From: Serinus canaria
Taxonomy: Eukaryota; Chordata; Aves; Passeriformes; Fringillidae
Assembly (NCBI RefSeq): GCF_022539315.1
Contig: NC_066327.1
Coordinates: 1,755,001 to 1,819,000, forward strand
DNA: 64,000 nucleotides
Direction: 5' to 3'
Shown here: positions 23,931 through 34,432 of the stretch, piece after piece
Layout: each line of letters opens with the position of its first letter
Position numbering within the stretch: position 1 is the first letter of the stretch
Position numbers and translations under genes: made by a program
Notes under the pieces: generated by a model
Seen by the model: only the letters and a program-made list of their open reading frames with translations
Database searches by the model: none
What the model was told of the DNA's origin: nothing

Positions 23931-24155
23931 TTGGATGGGGGAACAGAGCTTTTCCCTGAAAACCACCCCACATCCACGCTCCTTTCCCAATTCTCATCCC
24001 TTTCCTTCTGCAGTCAGTGGATTCAGAACAAGGATGGGTAGTTCTTGGATGGGGGGAACGGAGCCTTTCCCTGCAAAACACCCTATATCCACTCTCATTC
24101 CCTAATTCCCATCCCTTTCCTGCTGGATTCAGTGGATTCAGCACAAGGACGGGGC
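23931..24155. repeat. 114-bp tandem duplication
   Basis: Two diverged copies with period 114 bp: 'ttggatggggg' at 23931 and 24045, each followed by 'cctttcc' and ending at 'gtggattcag'. About 80-85% identical by eye. Non-coding. Confidence 0.88.
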
Positions 24156-24359
24156 ACAGCCTCGTTTCGAGAGTCCTGGGGCACCTCCCGCTCCGTCCGG
24201 GTGGAATTCCTGCCCCTGCTCTTCCCTCCTGCCCCTGCTCCTCTGCTTCTCTTCCCGAGGGAGCAGCAGATCCCGAGCATCTCCCGCTGCAGCCGCATCC
24301 CACTCGCGGCCACGGTGGCCAAGTGGTTCCCACGGCGGCCAACCCTGCGAGGAGGAGCC

Positions 24360-24600
24360 GATTAAAAACCTCCATTGTGAAAAAATGTCAATATTTACAT
24401 TCTCCTGGTGAAGTTGTTCTTTTCCCGACTTTCTCCCAGAAGTGCCTGTTAGAGTGTTTTGAAAAGCCACGGACCTAAGAGCAACACAACCCGCGACTGA
24501 CAGAATTAATAAAAGAGAGGCTGGGACTTAAGAAAATAAGATGATATTAACAAGATAATTATCTCTCATCAAATTAGTCCAGAGGGAGCCGAGCCAAGCT
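24360..24600. promoter_or_regulatory. AT-rich candidate conserved non-coding element
   Basis: AT-rich island in GC-rich surroundings with several homeodomain-like cores (gattaaaaac, gaattaataaaaga) and a 12-bp palindrome agataattatct at 24553-24564 combining GATA and TAATTA cores. No coding potential. The regulatory role is inferred from motif texture only. Confidence 0.3.
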
Positions 24601-24821
24601 CCACTCAGTAGCCTGGAAGGGAAGGAACCGGCAGGGGAAGCGATTTGTGTAACAACAATAGGAACACTCTGCCCTTCTGGAGGAAAGGGCTGCGAGCAGC
24701 GAGACTCCGCCGCGATAAGCGCCTCAGAAATGCAGATACCGGGAACCTTTTGTCTGCGGAGCTGCCAGCGCTGCAGCCTGCTGGGCGAGCTGGCACCTGG
24801 GGAATGCTCCGGGAGCGGCTG

Positions 24822-24896
24822 CGCCACCAGGGATGTGCCACCAGGGATGTGCCACCAGGGATGTGCCACCAGGGATGTGCCACCAGGGATGTGCCA
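24822..24896. repeat. 14-bp minisatellite, about 5-6 units
   Basis: Perfect tandem of gccaccagggatgt. The nearly exact copies indicate recent expansion. The CCACCAGGG core is part of the CTCF consensus, but the downstream GGC part is missing. Confidence 0.96.
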
Positions 24897-25745
24897 GCGG
24901 CAGTGCCCCTATCCACCCTCACCCACCCTCCCCTGCTCTCCGCTCCTTCCCTGCGTGTTCCCTTCTGCTCCCTGAATCCCACTGAGTTTGTTTTCACACT
25001 CTGGACTTAACCCGGATTCAGCCTTGCTGGAGAGCTGGCACCGACCCCATCTCTTCTTTTATCTCCCCCTTTTGCCACCACAAAACCAGGGTTGCCACCA
25101 CAGCGGGGTAGAAATCCCGTGCAAACAGGGGTGATCCCGGAGGAGCTGAGCTGATCCTGGCTGATCCTGGAGGAGCTGGGCTGATCCTGGCTGATCCCCA
25201 AGGAGCTGAACGTGCCAGGGGCCATTTGGGAAAGGCTCTCCCAGGAAATTGGGCAGCAGGAATGAGCCTGGCCACCCCGTGTGCCCTGCCCCGAGCAGCA
25301 CCAGGCAGCCTGGGAGTCAAGGGGCAAATCCCAGCAGAGAGCTCAGAGCAGTTTCTATCTCAACATTCAAATATTTCCCAGGATTGGACCCTAAATCCTC
25401 TCCTGGGGGAAATCCCTGCCTGAAGCTCCCCCCTCGCACCACCAGCGAGTCTCTCGGAGTTTATAAACACTCGGGTCCCTCTCTGTTCTCAGGCTCTCCA
25501 AGCCATGTGTTTGTTATTACCGGGCTGCCTTTGGGGCGCTTTAAGTCGCTTTATTTCCATTCTTTGTCGCTGTTTGTGCTGCAGCCGCGTCTCTGGAAGC
25601 ACAAAGCCCCTGGAGGCGTTTAGTGTGCTCGGTTCCTCACCTCCCTGGCAGACTGTGCCTTTGTGCGCTCCCCTAGATGGCAACTTCAGACAAGGGCTCA
25701 TCCAGCGGGAGTGGCTGCGAGCCCGGCCGGCACAGAGGCTGCCAG
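24897..25745. other. Unassigned interval
   Basis: No gene. A short tandem of 'gatcctggaggagctg' type lies at 25130-25210. Around 25440-25590 there is a non-repetitive stretch with CpG and AT-rich motifs ('gtttataaacactcgggtcc') that may be conserved non-coding sequence. Confidence 0.35.
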
Positions 25746-26166
25746 GGGCAGTGTGGTGGGGTGTTCGAGGGTCCCCAGGACGAGGGAAGAGATGAGAATC
25801 TTGACTCTGTGTTTCAGAAGGCTGATTTATTATTTTATGATATTATATTCTATTTTAAATGCTATACCAAAACCATACTAAAGAAACAGAAAGGAGACAT
25901 CAGAAAGCTAGAAAGGAAAGGAATGAATAATAAAATCTTGTGACTCACCAGAGAGTCCGACACAACTGGCTGTCACTGGCCATTAATTAAAAACAATTCA
26001 CATGCAACCAATCAAAGATGCACCTGTTGGTAAACCATCTCCAGACCACATTCCAAGCAAACAGATAATTATTGTTTACATTTCGTTTCTGAGGCCTTTC
26101 AGCTTCTCAGGAGAAAAACCCTAGTGAAAGGATTTTCATAAAATAAATGTGTCAGTGACAGGGCAG
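25746..26166 (-). mobile_element. Solo LTR (409 bp) with perfect 6-bp target duplication
   Basis: LTR 25752-26160 with TG...CA ends, flanked by gggcag at 25746-25751 and gggcag at 26161-26166. The minus strand carries AATAAA (tttatt at 25826-25831 on plus) in an AT-rich R region. Same family as the LTRs at 51481 and 58157. The perfect 6-bp duplication fits a class II (ERVK-like) retrovirus. Solo LTR with no internal sequence. Confidence 0.93.
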
Positions 26167-26344
26167 GGCCCCAATTCTGCTGAACTCCCCCTGGTGCTGT
26201 GTGGACCAGGCCAGCACCAGGCTGGGGGAAACCTCTGAGGATTTCTTTGAGGCTCTGCCTGTTTTGCTGTGCTGGGGATGTCACAGAGCCACAAACCCCA
26301 CTGGTGTCTGTGTTGTGTTCAGTCAGGGAGTGGGAAATCAGGGG

Positions 26345-26500
26345 ACCAGGGAGTCCCAGACTGGGGCAGGCTGGAAGGGGCTCGCCTGGTGCCACCTCCC
26401 TGCTCCAGCAGGGCTGTCCCAGAACTCAGGGATATCTGGAATATCCCCAGGGAGGGTCACTCCACAGCCTCTCTGGTCTCTGCCCAGGGCAGGAATTCTG
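26345..26500 (-). mobile_element. CR1 LINE fragment
   Basis: Antisense CR1 block with 'tggaatatccccagggaggg' and 'tcactccacagcctctctgg', matching the block at 4885-5090. Limits approximate. Confidence 0.72.
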
Positions 26501-26930
26501 CCTCCTGGGCAGGAGGGATTGCTGGGATCAGTTCCTGCCCATTCGTCTGGATGCTTCTGAGATCCAGAGCTGGCTGTGCTCCTGCTCTGCACTTCCAAGA
26601 GCTGTCCCCCATTCCAGACCTGGCTCCTGCAGGCAGTGGGAGGTGGCAGGTGTCCCCTTGTCCCATGGCAGGTCCCATGGGGCTTCCTGACTTCATCCCT
26701 GCTGGCACAGCCTCCCCTTGCTCTACCACTCATTCCTTCCTCTCCTGCTCATCCCCATCCTGCCCTTCCCTGACCTGAGGATCCCACAGGATGGGTTGTG
26801 GGGCTCCACCTTGGAGCAGGTTCCCAGAAATGTCCGGAAAATGGGGCACAGCTGGTTTTTCCAGGCAGACCCTGGACCTACAGAGCAGCAGCCTCGAAGC
26901 CACTGCTCAAATGATGAGGTTTGTGCAGGT
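26501..26930. other. Unassigned interval
   Basis: Ordinary GC-rich sequence between the CR1 fragment and the 30-bp array; nothing recognised. Confidence 0.3.
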
Positions 26931-27300
26931 CCTGACTGGGAATTGAGGGACTGGGGGATCCTCACAGGGAATTGAGGCATCCTCACTGGGAGCTCAGGGG
27001 TCAGAGGGATCCTCACTGGGAGTCGAGGGGTCAGAGGGATCCTCACTGGGAATTGAGGGGTCAGAGGGATCCTCACTGGGAATTGAGGGGTCAGAGGGAT
27101 CCTCACTGGGAATTGAGGGATCAGAGGGATCTTCACTGGGAGCTCAGGGGTCAGAGGGATCTTCACTGGGAGCTCAGGGATCAGAGGGATCTTCACTGGG
27201 AATTGAGGGATCAGAGGGATCTTCACTGGAAGCTCAGGGGTCAGAGGGATCCTCACTGGGAGCTCAGGGATCAGAGGGTGTTCAGGGATCATAGGGATCC
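26931..27300. repeat. 30-bp minisatellite, about 11 units
   Basis: Unit of 30 bp: 'gggatcctcactgggaattg' followed by aggggtcaga, with variants in which aattg becomes agctc and cctcac becomes cttcac. Because 30 is a multiple of 3, each frame repeats one decapeptide, so open frames arise on both strands (about 113 codons plus, 225 codons minus). I regard these as artefacts. Confidence 0.96.
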
Positions 27301-29557
27301 ATGCCATCCCTGAGCAGCAGGTGACAGACTCTGGGCAGCCCCTCTGTGGGGACACATGGGGAGGGTGGTAGGGACAGTACCAGATGTTGTCCAGCTGCAA
27401 AAAGCCACCCCCAGCTCAAGGTGTCACCCCCCAGGTGCCCAGGGCTGCCACGCTGGCCTGGGGCCACCACCTGGGAGCCCCCCAGTGCCACCACCTGAGA
27501 GCAGGGACCCGGTGCCCCCAAGCTGTTGTGGGCACAGCTCTGAGTCCAGAGAAGCATCCTGGTGAGTGCACAGATGTTGTGGAGGGAATGAATGAGGAGA
27601 TGAGTGAATGAAGAGTTTTGGCTTCTCCTGGCTCTGGAGGAAGCCGTGCTCTCCCTGAGCCTGCCCAGGGCTGCCAAGTGCAAAGCCATCCGGAAAAAAA
27701 AAAAAAAAAAAGAAAACAGGGAAAACGAGTCAGTGAGCTAGAAAATGCCTGGGCTGTTGTGTGAAATTCCTCTGCACCAGCCCTGTCACTCCTCCTCAGC
27801 CTTGCACCCGGCTCTGCCTTTGATGGGCGTCTCTGGGTGTAATTAAAGGTGACAGAGTGCTGGGGACAAACGGGGTGGGGCTCCCGGAGTGGCACCCCGG
27901 CCACCTCGGTGCTGCCTTGGCTTTGTCTCCTGGAGAGCTGCCAGCCACTTGCCCCCAGGATCACAGCCAGGGCAAGAGGCAAAATGTTTGGTGCCACTTC
28001 CAATTAGTAAATTATTTTATCTCCTGGGTCCCGGCTCCAAATCCGTGATGGCGGCTGGGAAATGCCTCCTGTGGCCGAGGAGATGGATGCGCAGGAGATT
28101 TTTTTAATTTGAAGGAGGGATGGAGCATCCTGCTCCGAAGCCAGAGAGTGCTCCAATCCCTTCCCTGCGTGGGCTGCAGCCCCCAGCCCCACTGGGATAC
28201 TGGGAGCACTGGTGAGGCAGGCTTTGTGTGTAAGTGGGACGTGTGGGTAATGATCCCACTCCACAGAAACTGCTCCCGGCTCCCCACTGAGAAATCCGAC
28301 CTGACATGGGGAGCCCGTGCTGGGAGAGCCCCCCCAGAGATGGGGGAGAGATGTCCTGGGGCTCTGGGGGGGCAGAGCCTGGCACAGAGCCTGGATCTGC
28401 ATCCCCTGATGGCAAGGGCGCTTACCCACGGAATTTTCCAGCTGGGCCTCCCCTCAGAACACCAGGCAGCACTGTCCCCAGCCCGCAGAAAAACGGAACA
28501 AGAACAAATTCCAGAGGGTGAAGGCGTTCTTTATCCAGAGGTTTAGGTGTGCAGGGTGAGGGGATGGAGCGTGAGAGGGCAGGGAATGGGGCTGGAGCCG
28601 CCTCTGGAGCTGCAGCTGCCTGGGGCTCTCAGGTGGGCTTGGCCCCCTTTGCCAGCCCCCCACAGTCCCACCTTTGTCTCTCCTGCCTACAAAGGCCCTG
28701 GGCTGAGCCCCTGCCCCTCACAATGCTGCCTGTGCAGCTCGAGCACCTGCAGAGCTCCAGGCCCAGGCCCAGGCCCAGGCCCGGCAGTGCCCAGGGCCTG
28801 CCCTGGTGCCAAGCTCAGCCCCAGAGCCCGGAGAGCAAATCTCTGGAAAAACCCAGAAAGGAAGGATTGACGCTATTTCCTGTTGGATAAGGAAGTTGCT
28901 GAAGGTCTTAGGGCATATTCCAGGTTCAGAGCAGAGTTTTGGCACCTTGGAGAGGCTGCTGAGACCCGTCAGGGGCCCACAGCTCCTGGGAGCTGTGCAG
29001 AGGCTCCGTGGAGCAGAGACAAGGCTCTGCAGGAGCCTTAAACACATTGAAATGAGTGGCAAAGATAAAAGAGCAGAGATAAGCGATAAGAACTCACAGA
29101 TGACAGCAGCACAATCTTCAGAGCTGCAGCAGGAGCAGGAAAAATGGCCATATTCAAATTCCCCGAGTATTATCTGGGAAAACAAGGAGTAATTACTCTG
29201 GCAGGAGATAACTCTCCCTTGCCTCGCCTCGCTCTGCACACGCAGCTCCAGAGGAAGTTTGGGTGACCTGCAAGTGGCATCTCCCACAAAACGAGCCTCA
29301 GAGCCCTCCCCAGGAACAGGAGCAGGGCCAGGAAGGCTCCACATTCCCTGCAAGTCCCGGGGGTTATTCCTGAGCTCGGAGCTCTGTTGACCTGAGATAT
29401 CTGAGCATTGTTCTCTGCTGGCTGAGACACCCTGCCCTCACCTCAGCTCTGTCCTATGGGCACCTCCACCTCCCCCTGGGATCCTGCTCTGGCAACAGCC
29501 AGGATGCCTCCAGCCCTTGGCTCGGCTGCCAGCTGGAGCTGGGAAGTGCCAGGAAAG
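27301..29557. other. Unassigned 2.2-kb interval
   Basis: No gene. A 19-base poly-A run sits at about 27694-27712, and a short (caggcc)n run at 28760-28785. Three GATA motifs cluster at 29060-29090. Several open frames (up to 211 codons) lack any recognised domain. Confidence 0.35.
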
Positions 29558-29602
29558 GGTTTGTGACAGACGAGTAATGCCATGGCTGACTCTCATAATT
29601 AA

Positions 29603-29607
<5 letters not shown>

Positions 29608-29673
<66 letters not shown>

Positions 29674-29690
29674 ATATATATATATATATG
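29608..29690. repeat. (TA)n microsatellite inside the left LTR
   Basis: About 80 bp of TA dinucleotides with one tc interruption near 29671. It replaces the piece of LTR that reads 'caaaggcaaatatcctggat' in the right LTR, so it expanded within the LTR after insertion. Confidence 0.97.
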
Positions 29691-29830
29691 TAGGTTAGGA
29701 GGTGTTTTATAGATTTATAGCTGTGTTTTACAAACACCCCCCTGTGTTGTTATCAGGGGTGCCCTGGGTTTGGGACATTTGGGAGGGTCACTCGTTACTG
29801 TGGCAGCAGCTGACCCCCTCTCAAGGCCAC

Positions 29831-30072
29831 CACTGATCATGTCCCCGAGTGCCACATCCACACTCCCTTTAAGTCCCTGGGCAGCCTGTTCCAATGCTGA
29901 ACAAGCCTTTGGAGAGGAAATTGCTCCTAATACCCAATCCAAACATCCCCTGCTGCTTATCCTGCTTTGTGCTTCCCTCATCCTTCACGGCAGCGTGGCA
30001 CAGAGGGGACAGTGCCACCTCTATGGCACTGCCACACCACACACAGGGCACCACCACCACTCACTCCTGAGC
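29831..30072 (-). mobile_element. CR1 3' segment within the composite unit
   Basis: Antisense CR1 3' region: 'catgtccccgagtgccacat', 'ccctgggcagcctgttccaa' and 'ctcctaatacccaatccaaa'. It stops at ccaccactga, short of the CR1 terminus that the 58.8-kb copy retains, so its 3' end was lost at the junction with the left LTR. The junction shows microhomology (caagg on both sides). Confidence 0.85.
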
Positions 30073-30504
30073 CTCTCCCAGTGTGACAGACGAGCAATGC
30101 CATGGCTGACTCTCACAGTTCAAAGGCAAATATCCTGGATGTATCTCAGGAGAAGTTTTATAGATTTATAGCTGTGTTTGTCCCCCCTTGTGTTGTTATC
30201 AGGGGTGCCCTGGGTTTGGGACGTTTGGGAGGGTCACTCGTTACTGTGGCAGCACCTGACCCCCACTCAAGGTGTCAGGAAGGGATCTCCAGCCCTGGGC
30301 AGGGAAGGAGGAGTCAATGGACAGAACTGTGGGGGGGCTAAAGGGTTAAAAGGTGAAACCTCCATTGTGTGGGTGAGCACATGGTGGGGAAAATCCTCTG
30401 CTCCAGCGCTGTAATATTTTCTCTATTCAGTCTGCTGTTGTGTTTTTGATAAGGTTTAATAAACCTTTTAAATTCCTGGAAGTGAGCAGCATCTCTCCCA
30501 GGTT

Positions 30505-31967
30505 TATTTATCACCAGGGCAAGGCAGCAGGTACAGCTGCCCTGGCCCCAGCCTCCAGCAGCCACAGGGTAGCTCCTGTTTGGAGGCTTCCCAAGGCACA
30601 GATCCCAGCTGTTCCTTTGTGTACATTCCCTGATGGATCTGTCCGGTGCTCATTTAGGGAATCACCCTCTGGGCTCACTTGTGCAGGGCCACCAAGTCCC
30701 GCCAGTGCCACCAAGCCCTGCCATCCCCGTGCCACAGGTCAGGGCATCCTACAGGAAAGGGTTTGCCATGGTTAGTCCTGCTGCTCCATCCCTCCATTTG
30801 ATGTCCCTGGTTCTTCCTCACCACTTAACAGGGAAAACCCCGTTCCCGGGTCATCCTGAGCTCTCTTTTAGCCAGCTCTGCTTTGCTCACCTCCTTCCCT
30901 GAAAGGCCCTTTCATGTCCCCGAGCTTCCATCTCTGTCCTCTGCCTTTGGAGATCAGAGGGCCGGGAATGCAGGGGAACACTGGGGACACTGGAGCAGAG
31001 CTTTGTGCATCACCCGGACCGGGGATACACCCTGGGCTCCGCCTCTGCCGCTGCAGAACCCGCCGGAGGAGCCTCCTGCACCGCTCCTTTGAGGGCCAAT
31101 AATGAGGAGCATCAGGACTTGCTGGAGTAATTCCTTCCTGATCCGGCACGGGAAGCCTCGGGAGTGGTTTGGGAGCTTTGGGAGCTCCTGGCCCATCCAG
31201 CAGGGAACGACACGCCGGGGTGAGATGAAAAGCGTCAGGGTGCATAAAGAGGCAAAACAGAGTCCTGCCAGCGCGCAGTCATCGCGCTCGGCTGTCTCCT
31301 AATGTCTGCCTTTGAAATGCTAATGCGCTTTTAAAGTAGGTAATTTTCATGTAACTTCTACCTACAGGACTCAAAGAAGGTGTTTATTACAATCCTGCCT
31401 GGCCTGGGGCATAGCTAATGAATTCCAGAGCCTTTCCGTGACCGAATTCCAGCCGGGCTGCCCAGCCGGGCTCCTCCCTGCCCTTTGGGCTGGAGCCTTG
31501 GCACTCGGCAGGGCAGGCACGATCCTCCGTGCCCGCTGTGCCGGGGTGCCAGCGCCGGCACCGGGAGAGCACCAGGAGCAGGACCAGCCCTGCCTGACCC
31601 ACAGCCCGGCGAGTTTCTGGGCTGAGCCACCAGGCCTGCCACAAATCCCAGGATCTGTGGAGCCGTAGATGGCTTTAATTCCATCCCGACAGCGGGATTT
31701 GCATGGCGGATGTCTTGGAAAAGCAGGCAGTGCCTTGGTTTCCATCCCACAGCAGCTCCACCAGACCATTCCCAGACTGCCATCACAAGTCAGGGAATAT
31801 TTGAAGGCTGCTCCACAGGCTCCTTGCTCCACCTGAATGTTGTTTTTCCTGGTGTGCTGGACACCTGAGAATGTGTCAGATCCAGGCCATGGAGAAGGAC
31901 AGGAGTTGTTCTTCCATGAGCAGCAGGAGTCAGTGTCTGGGGCTGCCCAGCAGGTCCTCTACAGCCC
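30505..31967. other. Unassigned 1.5-kb interval
   Basis: No gene. At 31280-31370 there is an AT-rich, non-repetitive stretch ('tgaaatgctaatgcgctttt' followed by 'aaagtaggtaattttcatg') directly after a short CpG-rich piece, resembling conserved non-coding sequence. 31410-31650 is moderately CpG-rich. Confidence 0.35.
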
Positions 31968-32423
31968 TGATGCCTTGTCAAGCCTGGCCTAGAACAGAGC
32001 AATAGGAGTTGAACAATAAAGCAGGGATTTATTAGGAGGCCTCAACAGATCCGCCTTGGGCAGCACAAGAGCCCAGCCAGGGCTGCACCCAAGATGAACC
32101 AAAATGGGCACAAAACACAAAACCGGGCATGGAGTCACTCACTTTGATCAGTTCTGCTCCATTTGTATATTGGAGTTCATTGTCCAATTGCAGCTCCAGC
32201 CCATGAAGTCCCATCTTTCTTCTTTTTCCTCTCTCCAACCCACGTTGTTTGTGCTCTTGGGCTGAGATTTGGATCATTTGTCCTTGGTGCCCAGCTGGAG
32301 CAGGAATTGCTTTGTCTCCCTGCTCTGTGCACAGAGCTCACCATCCCATAACGTGAAGCCCAGAGCTGCCCACTAAAGCAGCACAGAACCTGAAAAATAG
32401 AAAAGCTGAAACCTGAGGCATCA
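31968..32423 (-). mobile_element. Solo LTR (456 bp) without target duplication
   Basis: Ends are tgatgcc (31968) and ggcatca (32417-32423), a perfect 7-bp terminal inverted repeat with TG...CA. The minus strand has AATAAA (tttatt at 32028-32033 on plus) about 60 bp from its 3' end. No matching direct repeats flank it (cagccc left, cctggg right). This is a different family from the other LTRs here. Confidence 0.75.
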
Positions 32424-33744
32424 CCTGGGAAACAGCTTTGGGGTGGAGCAGGGCTCAGTCGGGCTTGGCCGGTTCGGGAGGCACCGGCGAGGCTGGGGAC
32501 ATGCAAAGAGCAGCCCCGGGCTCCGTGTGATCAAACAGCCTGGGAAAATGAGCGTCGGGAAGGTGCTGATGTCCTGCGAGCAGCTTTGAAGAGGCACTCC
32601 CCAAACGGGAGAAGGACACCGAGGTGCTTGGGGTGGAGCTGAGGTGTGCCTGGAGAGTCCCACAGCATTCCCGATCTCCTGGATCTGCCAGGGACCTGGC
32701 TGGGGCTGAGCCCTGCAGTCAGGCAGAGCTCTCTGGCTGCCTTGGCTTCGTGTCCCGTTAATAACGGGGCTGAATTCCGTGTTCTGGTGTGAATTATGTG
32801 CACAAAACACAATTTGCTTTGCTAATGGTATTTGGCCATTTTGGTGCCGGGGAACTTTTCAGAAATCATTACCATGCACTCGGCTCTTTAGATTTTTTTC
32901 CCTCTCTTCTGAGGCAATTTGTCAGAAGGGATTTTTTGACAATTTCACTGAACCATGCTCAAGAGCATGTTAACCCCTCCAGAGCTTTCTCCTCTGCTCT
33001 GCTTCCCCTTGGATTGTTGCTGCTGCCTTGGTGAGGGGCAGTGGGGAGCTGCAGGGACCACTGGGTGCATGGACAGCTCTCAGCTCATGGGGATCCATTT
33101 CCAAAATCCTCCTTGACCTCCCCAGTACATCCAAATCCTCAGCTTGGACAGAATGAGTTCCTCTCATTCCCCAGGGACACCTAACGAAGGGGATAAGTGC
33201 AGCAGTATGGGAGGGATGGCTCCAGCAGCACTGAACTGGGGAGCAGTACTGACCCCTGAGCACCAGTTGCCTCCCAGCTTCCTGAGGAAGTTGGACATGG
33301 AGAGCTCCCAGTTCTCATCCCCAAAAAAATCTCTTGCATGAGCCTCTTCCCGAGGGATTTTCAGGAGATGTGTGAATTCCAGGGTGGGATAAGGCCTTTA
33401 GACATCTGAAATTGGAATGGTTTCAGGGTTATCCCAGTGTCTCTGATTTTCCTTACAGGCTTTTGGGCCTTCCACGTGCTGAGTAATTCCCACTGCTGGG
33501 ATGGAGACTTGAGAACCTCCAGGAGCCTCAGACACACTCTGGGGCTTTGCTGCTCCATGCAGGCCAAGACTTTTCCTTTGGGAATACAGAAGCCACTGGA
33601 AGTGCTGAAGGTGGGGATGGAGGTGACTGGGGGGGAAGGAGCAAATCCCATCCATCCATGGGGTGTTGGAGAGCTGGGAATGATGGGCCTCAGTCAGGGG
33701 AGGGAAAGAAGGAAGGATTTCCCTGCTGTTACTTTGCCTGAAAA
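32424..33744. other. Unassigned 1.3-kb interval
   Basis: No gene. 32790-32960 is AT-rich and non-repetitive. Remaining sequence is ordinary. Confidence 0.3.
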
Positions 33745-33835
33745 TTCATAAAATCATGGAGTGCTTTGGGTTGGAAAGGACCTGAAGGATCACCTGCACC
33801 CCACTAATTAAGGGGCTGTCTTGGCAAACCCTTCT
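33745..33835 (-). mobile_element. CR1 LINE 3' terminal fragment
   Basis: Antisense CR1 terminus: 'ataaaatcatggagtgcttt', 'gggttggaaaggacctgaag', then gatcacctgcacccc. Very short; limit on the right uncertain. Confidence 0.7.
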
Positions 33836-34189
33836 CCCACCCACTGCACACTGAGGATGTTTCTCCAGATCCAGGGCTCCTGCAGGCACTGCTGCTGCCC
33901 TTTGGGGAGATCTTGGAATGTGCCAACACCTCCTGTTGTTTGCTGAGAGCAGGAATGTGTTCAGAGTCTTCCCAGGGCCCTGTCCTACATCTGCAGGAGT
34001 GCTGGAATTCCCTCGGGGTGCTCACAGCCACCTGAACTGCCAGATTTATCCACATTTCCATTCTCCACTTCTGCAGGGCCTGGGCTGGCTGGGAATGGCA
34101 TCCCCAGGAGGATGCAGATGCTGGAGCAGCAGGGGGACATCAACCTCAGAGCTCTACACCTGGGGTTGGTTTTGGGGGAAGGACCCTCA

Positions 34190-34432
34190 GCTGAGCAGGG
34201 CCATCAGGATCAGGTTGGGAAAAATTCCTCCCTGTGAGGGTGGGCAGGCCCTGGCACAGGGTGCCCAGAGCAGCTGTGGCTGCCCCTCGATCCCTGGCAG
34301 TGCCCAAGGCCAGGCTGGATGGGGCTTGGAGCAGCCTGGGATTGTGAAAGGTGTCCCTGCCACGGCAGGGCTGGGATGAGATGAGCTGTAAGGTCCCTTC
34401 CAACCCAACCCGCTCCATAATTCTGAGATTCC
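34190..34432 (+). mobile_element. CR1 LINE 3' fragment
   Basis: Sense CR1 3' end with the block 'ccctgtgagggtgggcaggc', then 'ccctggcacagggtgcccag', 'gtgtccctgccacggcaggg' and the tail 'aggtcccttccaacccaacc' plus ataattctgagattc. Young-looking subgroup, as at 2518. Confidence 0.88.

Larger units (their letters stand above)
29558..30504 (+). mobile_element. Composite LTR - antisense CR1 - LTR unit
   Basis: Left LTR piece starts TGTGACAGACGAG at 29562 and breaks at about 29830 (ctctcaagg). An antisense CR1 segment follows (29831-30072). A full LTR (30082-30500, TG...CA, AATAAA near 30458) starts with the same TGTGACAGACGAG. The outer flanks share ggtt (29558-29561 and 30501-30504), a possible 4-bp target duplication. 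The motif ctctcccag stands just before the right LTR (30073-30081) and overlaps its end (30493-30501). The CR1+LTR half recurs inverted at 57721-58868. No viral genes are present. Confidence 0.75.

Noticed and set aside
26931..27300. CRISPR-like array
   Set aside because: No unique spacers between repeats; it is a simple tandem array in vertebrate DNA. The same applies to the other minisatellites.
26723..27400. 225-codon open frame, minus strand
   Set aside because: The 30-bp array keeps the frame open; no other support.
27690..27715. Poly-A run as the tail of a processed pseudogene
   Set aside because: No gene-like sequence precedes the run on either strand and no flanking duplication is apparent.
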